Source: Lachnospiraceae bacterium UBA3820
Lineage (GTDB): Bacteria > Bacillota > Clostridia > Lachnospirales > Lachnospiraceae
Assembly (NCBI GenBank): GCA_002369325.1
Contig: DFDU01000026.1
Span: forward strand, 33,699-97,698
DNA: 64,000 bases
Direction: 5' to 3'
The translations under genes and the position numbers were made by a program. The notes beneath the pieces are model-generated. The model ran no database searches. It had not been told where the DNA came from and worked only from the letters and a program-made list of their open reading frames with translations. Of this stretch, positions 26,295 to 35,083 are shown piece after piece; the stretch's first letter is position 1, and every line of letters begins with the position of its first letter.

Positions 26295-26340
26295 CAAATT
26301 TACCGCACTTGTCAATGACAAATGCGGTAAATTTGTTTAC
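26290..26340. repeat. 51-bp near-perfect inverted repeat overlapping a promoter and a stop codon
   Basis: Arms of 24 bases (26290-26313 and 26317-26340) pair with a single mismatch around a three-base centre. The right end contains the stop codon of the DUF4143 gene and the left end the -35 box of the surface-protein promoter. As RNA it is a very stable hairpin, but the minus-strand sequence after it is not U-rich, so terminator function is uncertain. It may instead be a large operator or an mRNA-stabilising structure. Confidence 0.7.
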
Positions 26341-27680
26341 AACAATCCGGCCATATATATCGGAAGATGAATAACTCCATCTTTTATCATAATATCTTTG
26401 GGATAAAGGATGTATTTTTCACCTATTTTTTCGGAAAATTTATTACTGAATTTATCCAAAGACGAATGTTTCTTATATGCAGAGGACTTAACCTCCACGG
26501 GACAGATTTTTCTGTCGTGTTTAATCAAAAAATCTATCTCAATATTATTTTCACGTTTATTTTTATCGTTGCGTGAATAAAAATAAAGTCTGTGGCCCGA
26601 TGCTCGTAACATTTGACTTACAATATTTTCCATAAGCATACCCTCATTAACATTTATCCTATCCAGAAGGATATCCTTATATAATTTATTGTCCATATAA
26701 TCATCATCCTGAAATGTTAAAGTGACCAAAAGGCCTGTATCCGTCATATATATTTTCTGTGTTGTATGCTCCTCGTTAAGCTTTAGTCCAATATTGGGAT
26801 CAGTCGAGTTAAAACAAGGGCTTACGACCATCGCCTCATCAAGCCATACAAACGCATCCTCATATTCCCTTAATCGTGCCGACTTCGAAAGCGAGGATAA
26901 TTTATATTTCTTTTCTTTTCTTGAAAGTTGTGCCGGAATATTATCAAATATTGAGTACACCTTGCTTTCATATCCTTCGGCAAATTTTGCTATATCTTCC
27001 CTGTAAAGGTGCAAAATTCTTTTCTTAATTCTGTCTGCCAATTCATAATCATTTTTCTGTGCAAACATTTCTACTGCCTGCGGCATGCCGCCAACGAGCA
27101 TATATTGTCTGAAGCTTTTCATAATGCTTTGATGAAGTGCCTGTCCCAACGGCTCTTTCTTTTCAAAATGCTGTATGATTAACGGATAAGTAACTTCATC
27201 ACCCATAGCCCATAAAAATTCTTCAAAATCTAAAGGATACATCTGTATACTTTCTTCTTCAGACGGAATAACTATATCTCTTATATTTCGCTTCAAAGAT
27301 ATCAACGAACCTGTTTCAATATAATCATATCGTCCATCCTCTACGAGATATTTTATCATTTGTCTTGTAGCAGGGCACAATTGAACCTCATCAAAAATAA
27401 TCACTGATTGTCTTTCGTAAAGTCTTACTTTATAATTTGCTGACAATACGGAAAAAATATGGTTTAAGTCATCTCCATTTTCTTCAAATAGCTTTTTAAT
27501 TGATTTCGATGCCTTGGCAAAATCTATCAAAATGTAGCTTTTATATTCATTTTTTGCGAATTTTTCTGCTATATAGCTTTTGCCGACACGTCTTGCACCT
27601 TCTATCAAAAGTGCACTGTTTCCGTTATCTTTATTCTTCCACTTAACAAGTTCACTATATATTTTTCTTTTTATTTCCAT
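26337..27680 (-). CDS. ATP-binding protein with DUF4143 domain
   Basis: A 447-residue protein. An N-terminal P-loop domain carries Walker A EGARRVGKSYIAEKFA and Walker B-like VIIFDEVQLC, with sensor GSLISLKRN. The C-terminal half has the DUF4143 pattern of a PD-(D/E)XK-like fold (EIDFLIKHDRKICPVEVKSS). Such proteins are abundant, often horizontally spread, and of uncertain function. It is preceded by three 33-bp-spaced repeats and ends inside the long inverted repeat. It could be coregulated with the HTH protein gene upstream. Confidence 0.85.
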   Translation of the reverse strand: MEIKRKIYSELVKWKNKDNGNSALLIEGARRVGKSYIAEKFAKNEYKSYILIDFAKASKSIKKLFEENGDDLNHIFSVLSANYKVRLYERQSVIIFDEVQLCPATRQMIKYLVEDGRYDYIETGSLISLKRNIRDIVIPSEEESIQMYPLDFEEFLWAMGDEVTYPLIIQHFEKKEPLGQALHQSIMKSFRQYMLVGGMPQAVEMFAQKNDYELADRIKKRILHLYREDIAKFAEGYESKVYSIFDNIPAQLSRKEKKYKLSSLSKSARLREYEDAFVWLDEAMVVSPCFNSTDPNIGLKLNEEHTTQKIYMTDTGLLVTLTFQDDDYMDNKLYKDILLDRINVNEGMLMENIVSQMLRASGHRLYFYSRNDKNKRENNIEIDFLIKHDRKICPVEVKSSAYKKHSSLDKFSNKFSEKIGEKYILYPKDIMIKDGVIHLPIYMAGLL

Positions 27681-27739
27681 TTTGCCCTCTCCAATCCGAA
27701 AAAAACTATATATTTCAACATTCTAATATATATGTACAT

Positions 27740-27821
27740 CACGAAAAGGCACTTTGTCAAGTCGTGTTTTCTCACGAAAAGGCACTTTCTTTTTTCTCAT
27801 TTTCCCACGAAAAGGCACTTT
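27740..27821. repeat. Three direct repeats with exact 33-bp spacing, candidate operator array
   Basis: The 16-base sequence CACGAAAAGGCACTTT occurs at 27740-27755, 27773-27788 and 27806-27821, each start exactly 33 bp from the last, with unrelated sequence between. The last copy touches the stop codon of the HTH regulator gene. On the minus strand the copy nearest the DUF4143 gene follows a TTGACA (27755-27760) at the position of a promoter spacer. Spacing of about three helical turns places the sites on the same DNA face, as expected for cooperative repressor binding. Confidence 0.65.
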
Positions 27822-29206
27822 TATTTATCAGCCAGATATGTTCTTATAGCGTTTTGAAGCTTTTCGTTGTATATAACAAAATGTATCTTTGGCGATAGCT
27901 GTTTATTCATCGAAATCCACTTTCTACTTACGGTAAAATCCATATTTTTAAATTTACCGGAGGTTATGTTTCTGATACTTCCATCATCCTCGGATCGCAG
28001 GAATTCCTCAAATTCCTTTTCTTTATCAGCTGTATATATAACCATCAAAGGTTTTGCTTTTTTTAACATATATCTGGACTTGGCCTTATAGTACGGAAGT
28101 TCTTCTTTCTTTGTAGTCAGATAAAATTTACCACGTTCCTGATTATTGCTTATGCATTCTCCCGAAAGTGCCACGGAACCCGAAGTCATATGCGATGTAC
28201 AAAACATATCCGACGGTTTTTTCGGAAAATAGTAAGGCGAAATCGCACCTGTCATATACATCGGAAACCAGCCTTCCATTCCGAGTATCATTTCTTCCAT
28301 CGGTCTGTCAATATTATGTACCATGTTAAGATGAAGCCCTTTTTTCAAAAGCATGGACATGGCAAGAATATATCTTTTCTTAAATTTTTCGTCCTCTGCC
28401 GCCTTAGCCATAGGAAGATCATTATAAAAAAATATAGGTTCCGTTGACTTTGATAAAAGTGTAAGCTTTATGAATTCTTCCTCGGAAGCCTTTCTTCCTT
28501 CGACACCATAGTAATTTCTTCCGCCCCGAAGCAAAATCGGACTGTTTATAACTCTGACTTTTCCAAGGTCTTCCTTTATATAGTCATCAAGCGAGAAATC
28601 ATCAAGTCTTTGTAAGAATCCGTGGATTATCTCATTATAATCCGTATGTCTTTCCATAAGCCAGCTCTTTATCTTTTCGCCATATATGTCATCGCCCTTT
28701 AAGTCTTCCGGCCTGCATTCAAATATTTTTGCTATAAAATTTCTTCTTTCCGCCGACTTATAATTATCAACTATATAGCCTGCAATCCGCTCTATAAAAT
28801 CATCTATGTCAAGGGGTTTTCTCTCGGCTTTTTTTATTCTCGATATATATGATGCATCATAGCCCAGAGCCTTTCCCATGCTTACGTTTGAAAGACCGAG
28901 CCCCTCCTGAAGAAGCTTAAAATTTCCGACAAAATCTTCAAATTCGTAGATTTTTTTTGATGATGTCAGGCTTTCCTCAAGTATATTTAAAATCTCGGAT
29001 TTTTTTATACCGAGAGATTTTTCATCAGCCAGAATATAAAGTGCATCGGAAAGCTTTTTTATATATTCGCTTTCAGGTTCGGGCTCTCTTTTTCCACTGA
29101 TATATCTGCTTATGGCAGCATTTGAAATGCCGGTTTTCCTGCTTAATTCAGTCGCTGAGCAACCTATAATATCCATATATCTTTTTAATTCTTCACAAAA
29201 TCTCAT
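27821..29206 (-). CDS. Tandem-HTH regulator, paralogue of the regulator at 339-1604
   Basis: About 461 residues from the ATG at 29206 (AAAGGTGTGG upstream; an in-frame extension to 29284 lacks support). It has two helix-turn-helix domains: an N-terminal Cro/C1 type (SATELSRKTGISNAAISRYI) and a second (about 108-135, SMGKALGYDASYISRIKK) that matches the single HTH of the 339-1604 protein. The C-terminal domain shares HNIDRPMEEMI, GWFPMYMTG and ISPYYFPK with the paralogue. It follows rsmI, where abrB lies in Bacillus. The three 33-bp-spaced repeats directly downstream are candidate binding sites. Ligand and targets are unknown. Confidence 0.7.
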   Translation of the reverse strand: MRFCEELKRYMDIIGCSATELSRKTGISNAAISRYISGKREPEPESEYIKKLSDALYILADEKSLGIKKSEILNILEESLTSSKKIYEFEDFVGNFKLLQEGLGLSNVSMGKALGYDASYISRIKKAERKPLDIDDFIERIAGYIVDNYKSAERRNFIAKIFECRPEDLKGDDIYGEKIKSWLMERHTDYNEIIHGFLQRLDDFSLDDYIKEDLGKVRVINSPILLRGGRNYYGVEGRKASEEEFIKLTLLSKSTEPIFFYNDLPMAKAAEDEKFKKRYILAMSMLLKKGLHLNMVHNIDRPMEEMILGMEGWFPMYMTGAISPYYFPKKPSDMFCTSHMTSGSVALSGECISNNQERGKFYLTTKKEELPYYKAKSRYMLKKAKPLMVIYTADKEKEFEEFLRSEDDGSIRNITSGKFKNMDFTVSRKWISMNKQLSPKIHFVIYNEKLQNAIRTYLADK

Positions 29207-29287
29207 GTTAAATACCACACCTTTCTGCAAATACAACTCCTGTCTTATAAAAATACTTATCTGACAGCCGCTCCCATCCGACAACCA

Positions 29288-30142
29288 TTAGCTCTGTAAG
29301 TCTATCGTATATTCATATATTTCTCTTTTTGAAACCCCTCTGTCCTTTGCCACAAGCTTAGCCGCTTCCTTCTTATCCATACCTTGTTCGATATACATTT
29401 TCAAATGCTCCGTAACCGACATCTGTTCCCATCTTGCGACAGCTTCTTTTTCTATCTCTTCAATTGATTTTCCTTTTATAACAATTATGCACTCGCCCTT
29501 AGGCTCGTTTTCGGCGTAGTATTCCGCAGCCTTATATAAGGATGTCTTAAAAAATGTTTCATGTTTTTTAGTAAGCTCCCTGCATACCGTCGCTTCCCTG
29601 TCGCCAAGCGTTTCACATAATTCCTTGAGTGTTCTTGTAAGCCTGTGAGGTGCTTCGTATATAATCATCGTTCTTGTTTCTTTTTTTAATTCATCAAGCA
29701 CCAGTTTTCTTTCTTTTTTTTCTTTTTCGGACGGTAAAAATGCCTCAAATGCAAATCTTCTTGTCGGCTGTCCGGATGCAATAATCGCATTTACCGCAGC
29801 GCAAGCACCCGGAACGGGTACCACTTCTATGCCGTTTTCATAACACTTTTTTACAAGTTCTTCACCGGGATCGGATATACCGGGAGTACCCGCATCCGTT
29901 ATCTCGGCTATATTTTTTCCTTCAGTCAAAAGTGCGATAATCTCATCTGCCTTTTCAAATTTATTATGCTCATGATAGCTTGTCATCGGGGTTTTTATAT
30001 CAAAATGATTTAAGAGCTTTATGCTGTTTCTGGTATCCTCTGCCGCAATGATATCTACCTCATTTAGTATCCTTACCGCACGATATGTTATGTCCTCAAG
30101 GTTACCTATAGGTGTTGCAACAAGATAAAGTTTTCCTGCCAT
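29288..30142 (-). CDS. rsmI: 16S rRNA (cytidine(1402)-2'-O)-methyltransferase RsmI
   Basis: A 284-residue tetrapyrrole-methylase-fold enzyme with the signature GKLYLVATPIGNLEDITYRA and the conserved AEDTRNSIKLL, TDAGTPGISDPGEELV and VPGACAAVNAIIASG motifs. It methylates the ribose of C1402 in the decoding centre. The C-terminal helical extension fits the full-length family. It begins four bases after the stop of the trmN6-like gene, in the conserved holB-ricT-trmN6-rsmI order. Confidence 0.95.
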   Translation of the reverse strand: MAGKLYLVATPIGNLEDITYRAVRILNEVDIIAAEDTRNSIKLLNHFDIKTPMTSYHEHNKFEKADEIIALLTEGKNIAEITDAGTPGISDPGEELVKKCYENGIEVVPVPGACAAVNAIIASGQPTRRFAFEAFLPSEKEKKERKLVLDELKKETRTMIIYEAPHRLTRTLKELCETLGDREATVCRELTKKHETFFKTSLYKAAEYYAENEPKGECIIVIKGKSIEEIEKEAVARWEQMSVTEHLKMYIEQGMDKKEAAKLVAKDRGVSKREIYEYTIDLQS

Positions 30143-30146
30143 TTTT

Positions 30147-30887
30147 TTACCTCATATTATATCTTTTAAGAAGCTCGTCCGTATAGCTTCCGTCCTTGTT
30201 ATATACTATAAGTGTCGGTTCGATTTTAATCATTGGATTTCCGCCCTTTACCGCTTCGATTAGTACCATATTGGGTTCCTTATTCGCATGCGGCTGTACC
30301 ATGCACATACGTTTCGGTTCAAGGCAATATGCCGATAGAAGTCTTATTATTTCCGCAAGTCGAAAAGGCTTATGCACCATGGCAAATGCTCCGCCCACCT
30401 TAAGAAGATATGCTGCTGCCTTTATAACATCTTCAAGCGTAAGCAATATTTCGTGCCTTGCTATATTTTTCGGTTCGCTCGGGTTTTCAAGTCCGTGACT
30501 TCCGCTTATGTAAGGCGGATTTGACACAACCGCATCATAGCTTTCTCTTTCAAAAATATTTCCGACTTCTTTAATGTCACCGCAAACTATATCAATCTTT
30601 TCGCTAAGATTGTTGTATATAACTGAACGAAGCGCCATATCGGCGCTTTCATTCTGGATTTCCAATCCGGTAAAATGTGCTGCCTTGTCTCTTGCTTCCA
30701 TAAGAATCGGAATTATTCCCGTTCCGGTTCCCAAATCCATAACCTTGCCACCCTTTTTTCCGGTTGCAAAGTCGGCCAAAAGTACCGCATCCATTCCAAA
30801 GCAAAACATGTCCGGATTCTGTATTATCTGATAACCCTTACATTGGAGGTCATCAAGTCTTTCATTATTTTTAATCAAATTATCCAT
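30147..30887 (-). CDS. trmN6: tRNA1(Val) (adenine(37)-N6)-methyltransferase-like protein
   Basis: A 246-residue class I SAM methyltransferase. SAM motif I VMDLGTGTGIIPILM, and the N6-adenine motif SNPPYISG. The start matches YabB/YfiC-type proteins (LQCKGYQIIQNPDMFCFGMDAVLLADFA). In Bacillus the orthologue yabB lies in the same gene order, between ricT/yabA and rsmI. Target identity is inferred from the family. Confidence 0.85.
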   Translation of the reverse strand: MDNLIKNNERLDDLQCKGYQIIQNPDMFCFGMDAVLLADFATGKKGGKVMDLGTGTGIIPILMEARDKAAHFTGLEIQNESADMALRSVIYNNLSEKIDIVCGDIKEVGNIFERESYDAVVSNPPYISGSHGLENPSEPKNIARHEILLTLEDVIKAAAYLLKVGGAFAMVHKPFRLAEIIRLLSAYCLEPKRMCMVQPHANKEPNMVLIEAVKGGNPMIKIEPTLIVYNKDGSYTDELLKRYNMR

Positions 30888-30935
30888 ATATTTTCCTGTA
30901 TGATCTTATGAACAGACCGGTCTGTTTCAATCATA

Positions 30936-31844
30936 TTAGTCATTAAGCTTCGAGCCGCCCTCTTTTGCCTCAAGTGCTTCAAGAGCTTTTAACTCCGCAT
31001 CATTAACCTGATTATCATTTCTTCTTTTACGAGGCTTAAATCTAAGGTCATCTACATTATATTCCTCGATTTCCTTGGTGTCGTCCTCAAGCGTTACTAT
31101 AAGCTTAACCTTTTGACGGAGGACATTAATCGAATGAACCTCACCCTTCTTTCCGTCCTTTGTCTTAACTATATCCCCGACATTCGGAAGTCTGTCATTT
31201 AAATATTCGTAAGTTTCCTGCTCATGCTTAAGACAACACATAAGTCTTCCGCATACTCCCGATATCTTGGTAGGATTAAGTGAAAGGTTCTGTTCCTTTG
31301 CCATCTTAATAGATACCGGAACAAATTCCGAGAGGTGCTTATGACAGCAAAGTTCTCTACCGCATATTCCTATACCGCCCACTATCTTGGTTTCATCTCT
31401 TACGCCAATCTGTCTAAGCTCTATTCTTGTCTTAAATACTGCAGCCAAATCCTTTACAAGCTCTCTGAAGTCAACTCTTCCGTCTGCCGTAAAATAAAAT
31501 AATACCTTATTATTATCAAAGGTGTATTCGGCATCTATAAGCTTCATTACAAGACCGTGCTTCTTTATCTTCTCAAGGCAGATGTCATATGCCTTTTTAC
31601 TTTTAATCTTGTTTTCTTCATTTTGCTTATCATCCTTCTCGGTCGCAATTCTTATGATAGGCTTAAGCTGTGATGCCATTTTTCCTTCATCTATCTGTCT
31701 TTTTCCGAGTACGACCTTACCGTACTCAACACCTCTTGCTGTCTCAACAATTACAAATTTGCCCACTTCTATATCAAATTTAAGCGGGTCGAAAAAATAT
31801 ATCTTGCCGTTCGGTCTGAAACGAACGCCTATTACATCCCTCAT
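30936..31844 (-). CDS. ricT: RicT/YaaT (PSP1 domain) iron-sulfur regulator protein
   Basis: A 302-residue protein with the PSP1 C-terminal domain. Clustered cysteines CGRELCCHKH and CGRLMCCLKH are the [4Fe-4S] ligands known in the RicAFT complex, which assists RNase Y mRNA maturation and sporulation control in Bacillus. The start overlaps the holB stop by four bases (ATGA). RicA and RicF are not in this window, so only the T subunit can be asserted. Confidence 0.9.
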   Translation of the reverse strand: MRDVIGVRFRPNGKIYFFDPLKFDIEVGKFVIVETARGVEYGKVVLGKRQIDEGKMASQLKPIIRIATEKDDKQNEENKIKSKKAYDICLEKIKKHGLVMKLIDAEYTFDNNKVLFYFTADGRVDFRELVKDLAAVFKTRIELRQIGVRDETKIVGGIGICGRELCCHKHLSEFVPVSIKMAKEQNLSLNPTKISGVCGRLMCCLKHEQETYEYLNDRLPNVGDIVKTKDGKKGEVHSINVLRQKVKLIVTLEDDTKEIEEYNVDDLRFKPRKRRNDNQVNDAELKALEALEAKEGGSKLND

Positions 31845-32830
31845 TTCTGGTTCTCCTTTAATGTAAGTAATAACAATTCCATAGTCACGTCAAAATTAGC
31901 ATTTACATCAAGACGGGTTTTTGCCCTGTCGATTGCATTTATCTTTTCATCGATAGCACTGTATCCCAGCACCCCCGCCTGCTTTTTAAGGGTGGAATAC
32001 TGTTCCTTAAACAAAAGCTTGTCTATATTTCCCGTAACCTTAAGCATAAGTACATCTCTGTACCACATCATCATCAAGTCCATGTAATCATCCATGGAAA
32101 GCTTGAACTGTTCTATATCGGATACCGACTTTGCAAGGTCGTCCACATCCATATCAGGAATATGAGTCAATACATTTACGACCGATTCAACTACACGAAC
32201 ATATTCATCATTTCCGGCAAGTTTTATCGCCTTACCGAGATTTCCCTGGGCAAAATCCAGGCAGAAATATGCCTTGTCGTCCGAAAGTCCCATTTCCTTC
32301 GTAAGATAATCCAATATGTCACGCTCTCTTACCGGTTTTGTATTTAACACGATTGAACGTGAAATAACCGTCGGCAAAAGCTTATCTATATTTGATGTAA
32401 GCAAAATTACCACGCCGTACTCAGGCGGTTCCTCCATAGTCTTAAGTAATGCATTTTGTGCTTCTCTTGTCATAAGCTCAGCCTCATCAACTATGTATAT
32501 CTTATATTTGCTCTTATATGGTTTTATATCCATGGTTGAAATGATCTGGTCTCTTACATCATTTACGGATATGGTAGTCTTATCATGATTTACATATATT
32601 ATGTCAGGATGGTTTCCCGACTCAACCTGCTTACATGACTGACATTTATCACAAGGATCGCACTTTCCCTCTTCGCACTCAAGGGTTTTCGCAAAAGTGC
32701 GCGCAAGCGTCTTTTTTCCGCTTCCGACCTCTCCGTTTATGATATAAGCATGCGCAACCTTATCCATCTCTATGCTGCTTTTAAAATGTTTGATTATATC
32801 CTCATGTCCTACTATGTCTCTGAAATTCAT
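31841..32830 (-). CDS. holB: DNA polymerase III delta-prime subunit HolB
   Basis: About 329 residues from the ATG at 32830, which follows a GGGGGGTG ribosome binding site. Clamp-loader AAA+ protein: Walker A-like INGEVGSGKKTLA, zinc module with four cysteines (CDPCDKCQSC preceded by CEEGKC), Walker B-like IYIVDEAELM and sensor LPTVISRSI. The arginine-finger region reads SRS instead of the common SRC. Position between yaaR and ricT is the usual Firmicutes order. Confidence 0.92.
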   Translation of the reverse strand: MNFRDIVGHEDIIKHFKSSIEMDKVAHAYIINGEVGSGKKTLARTFAKTLECEEGKCDPCDKCQSCKQVESGNHPDIIYVNHDKTTISVNDVRDQIISTMDIKPYKSKYKIYIVDEAELMTREAQNALLKTMEEPPEYGVVILLTSNIDKLLPTVISRSIVLNTKPVRERDILDYLTKEMGLSDDKAYFCLDFAQGNLGKAIKLAGNDEYVRVVESVVNVLTHIPDMDVDDLAKSVSDIEQFKLSMDDYMDLMMMWYRDVLMLKVTGNIDKLLFKEQYSTLKKQAGVLGYSAIDEKINAIDRAKTRLDVNANFDVTMELLLLTLKENQK

Positions 32831-32912
32831 AAGCAACACCCCCCTGTATTCATCCATGAATTATCTAACATATTATTATACCTAATATTTTAATTCTAAG
32901 CAAGTCCGCAAA

Positions 32913-33356
32913 TCAGGTTGAAATATCAAGCAATAATCCTCTTATATCATCAATCTTTCCGAGTATGGCAAGATTGTCTTTTTCGTCCTTTAGAAGCTCC
33001 TCGGCAAGCTCGTCAAGGTTTTTATCCACCTGTCTTACTATTCCGTAAACTCTGTGACGCCCTCTTCTGTCAAGGAAATTTTCTCTTGAGAATTCATGTG
33101 AGCGGGATACTATCTCATTCATAAATTCTTTTATAGTGGTGCGATATTTTTTCATATCCTTAATATCCATATGCTTGGCTATCCTCGCACCCTGCTCCTC
33201 GATTTCCTTCATAAGAGAGCTCAGTTTATCCTGAAGCTCACTATCCTGTATATTTTTAACAAGAGTAAATCGAAACTCGTCATTTGTCTTTTCATTTGTC
33301 TTCGGTGCTTCAGCCTGCGTAAGCTGCTGCAGCTGGTTTATACGATTTATATCCAT
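32913..33356 (-). CDS. yaaR: YaaR/DUF327 family protein
   Basis: A 147-residue helical, charged cytoplasmic protein with the family core [19 protein letters not shown] and a conserved basic stretch [22 protein letters not shown]. Function is unknown. It is located between tmk and holB in most Firmicutes, as here, except that a 225-bp inverted-repeat element separates it from tmk. Confidence 0.88.
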   Translation of the reverse strand: MDINRINQLQQLTQAEAPKTNEKTNDEFRFTLVKNIQDSELQDKLSSLMKEIEEQGARIAKHMDIKDMKKYRTTIKEFMNEIVSRSHEFSRENFLDRRGRHRVYGIVRQVDKNLDELAEELLKDEKDNLAILGKIDDIRGLLLDIST

Positions 33357-33378
33357 ATTTTTTTCCTTCTTCCATTCC

Positions 33379-33603
33379 GGATAGACGAGTTTAATGTATC
33401 TATTGCAGGCACGCTCTCGCTACTCTCGTCTCACATAAGGTACTTCGCCTAACAGCGAAGTTTGAAGTCGCTCAAAGCCGCGACGGGCTCTCCCAATCTC
33501 AGATTGGGAGCATAAGCGGTACTAATCTCGTTGTCTACGCCAACTCGCTAAGTACCGACGGACTCAAAGTACCTGCTTATAGATACATTAAACTCGTCTA
33601 TCC
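33379..33603. mobile_element. 225-bp element with 25-bp perfect terminal inverted repeats (MITE or structured RNA)
   Basis: The ends 33379-33403 and 33579-33603 are perfect 25-bp inverted repeats starting GGATAGACGAGTTTAATG, followed inward by a GCAGG on each side after one base of offset. The inside is visibly richer in GC than the flanks and folds into four hairpins: 33443-33460 (CTTCGC/GCGAAG), 33467-33484 (GTCGC/GCGAC), 33490-33510 (10-bp arms CTCCCAATCT) and 33517-33557 (CGGTACT/AGTACCG). It has no open reading frame of note. It is inserted in the normally compact tmk-yaaR junction. No clear target-site duplication was found. The remaining bases 33604-33665 are AT-rich with nothing recognised. 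Confidence 0.7.
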
Positions 33604-33665
33604 TTACACATTGGCAAAATAAATTATATTTATTAAAAATAACAGTTTACTAAAGTGTATATTAT

Positions 33666-34289
33666 CTAATCATTTAATAATTTTTCTACTTTATCAATTA
33701 TCAACTTATTTATAGTTTCAACTGACTGCGTGGCGTCTATGGTATATATGCGGTCAGGTGCAAGACTCGCAAGCTTTCGGTAGCCTTCGGCTACTTTTTC
33801 ATGGAAGTCAAGGGTTTCCATTTCCATACGGTCGAGTTCTTTCTGGTCTTTTTTTCTGCTTATGCCGACCTTTGCCGGTAAATCAAGATGTATGGTAAGA
33901 TCGGGCATCATACCCTGTATGGCAAACTCGTTTATCTTATATACATTTTCCACGCCGAGTCCTCTTGCCATTCCCTGATATACGGCTGATGAATCCACAA
34001 ATCTGTCACTTATAACAGCCTTTCCGCTTTCTATAGCAGGCTTAATAACCTCGGTTACAAGCTGTGCTCTCGCAGATGCATAAAGAAGCGCCTCCGTCAT
34101 ATACCCCATCTCGGTATATTCTTTATTTAAAATTATCTCGCGTACAGCTTCGCTTATTCTGGTTCCCCCCGGCTCTCTGGTAATGATTATCTCGTACCCC
34201 TTCTCCTCGAGGTATTTTTTAATCAGTTCAAGCTGTGTACTTTTACCGGAACCGTCCGGTCCCTCCATTGAAATAAATATTCCGCGCAT
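33666..34289 (-). CDS. tmk: Thymidylate kinase
   Basis: About 207 residues, using the ATG at 34289 that follows GGAG by six bases. dTMP kinase motifs: P-loop ISMEGPDGSGKSTQ, the DR(Y/F) motif SDRFVDSSAVYQG and TREPGGTRISE. It makes dTDP for DNA synthesis. It heads the conserved tmk-yaaR-holB-ricT block. Confidence 0.95.
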   Translation of the reverse strand: MRGIFISMEGPDGSGKSTQLELIKKYLEEKGYEIIITREPGGTRISEAVREIILNKEYTEMGYMTEALLYASARAQLVTEVIKPAIESGKAVISDRFVDSSAVYQGMARGLGVENVYKINEFAIQGMMPDLTIHLDLPAKVGISRKKDQKELDRMEMETLDFHEKVAEGYRKLASLAPDRIYTIDATQSVETINKLIIDKVEKLLND

Positions 34290-34444
34290 ATCATACTCCA
34301 TATTATATATCGTCAAAAAAATCTTAATATTTAATCATAAATCCCTAAATATACTATATCATTTACTTATATTTTTTACCACAAATTTATTTATAACAAT
34401 ATCATATATCAAATCATTTCTTTTGTCTGAATTCTTTTTTATAT

Positions 34445-35080
34445 TTATTCGGACACAGGTATTACTTCTACCAGTGTAAGTCCCCATCCGAGCCATTGCC
34501 AGATGGTTTCCTCACCTTCGTCATCTATAAAATGTACTCTGTTTTTTTCATCCACTTCAAATTTGTGAACTCTGATTCCGAGTCCCGAAGACATCCATTT
34601 CGGATCAAGCCGGTCTTTTCTTTCACCGTCCCACTCATAGATAAAGATATGCTGTGTCCATTTATTATCTTTACCCTTATGCCAAAAAGGCCTGTGTTCT
34701 CCGAAGCTTCCCTGCTTCCACACTATCAATACAACCTCGTTTCTTTCATCCGAGTCAATATCCGCAAAAAAATAATCCGATACAAGCCACCCCTTCGGTG
34801 ATTCGTAAAGGAGCTCTCCGGTATCATGGTCCGTTATACGAAGCTTCTTTTTAGAGAGTAAAAAATCTACAGATTTTTCATCTATCGAGAATGTATTTTT
34901 TTGATTATTCCATGTTATATAGCCCGGCAGAAAGAAACCTCTTTTATACAGAAAAAATATTAATGCTATACACAGCACTGCGATTATAAGCACAGATAAA
35001 AGGCTTATAATCGCAGTTTTAATTAATTTTCTTTTATTCGGTTTTTCTTTTGTCGGATTTTTTTTATTTCTATCCGGCAT
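34445..35080 (-). CDS. Single-pass membrane protein of unknown function, coupled to the DUF3160 lipoprotein gene
   Basis: A 211-residue protein: basic N-terminus, a membrane helix (about 25-48), then an extracellular beta-rich domain with an acidic loop DIDSDERNEVV, like an integrin/VCBS-type calcium loop, and Trp-rich motifs (HRPFWHKG, WQWLGWGLT). It starts three bases after the stop of the DUF3160 gene, so the two products probably act together on the outside of the cell. No enzyme motif is visible. Confidence 0.6.
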   Translation of the reverse strand: MPDRNKKNPTKEKPNKRKLIKTAIISLLSVLIIAVLCIALIFFLYKRGFFLPGYITWNNQKNTFSIDEKSVDFLLSKKKLRITDHDTGELLYESPKGWLVSDYFFADIDSDERNEVVLIVWKQGSFGEHRPFWHKGKDNKWTQHIFIYEWDGERKDRLDPKWMSSGLGIRVHKFEVDEKNRVHFIDDEGEETIWQWLGWGLTLVEVIPVSE

Positions 35081-35083
35081 ATG

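Noticed and set aside
27740..27821. Three evenly spaced direct repeats could be a minimal CRISPR array
   Set aside because: The repeats are only 16 bp with 17-bp intervals, the intervals are AT-rich and protein-binding-like, and there are no cas genes. An operator array fits better.
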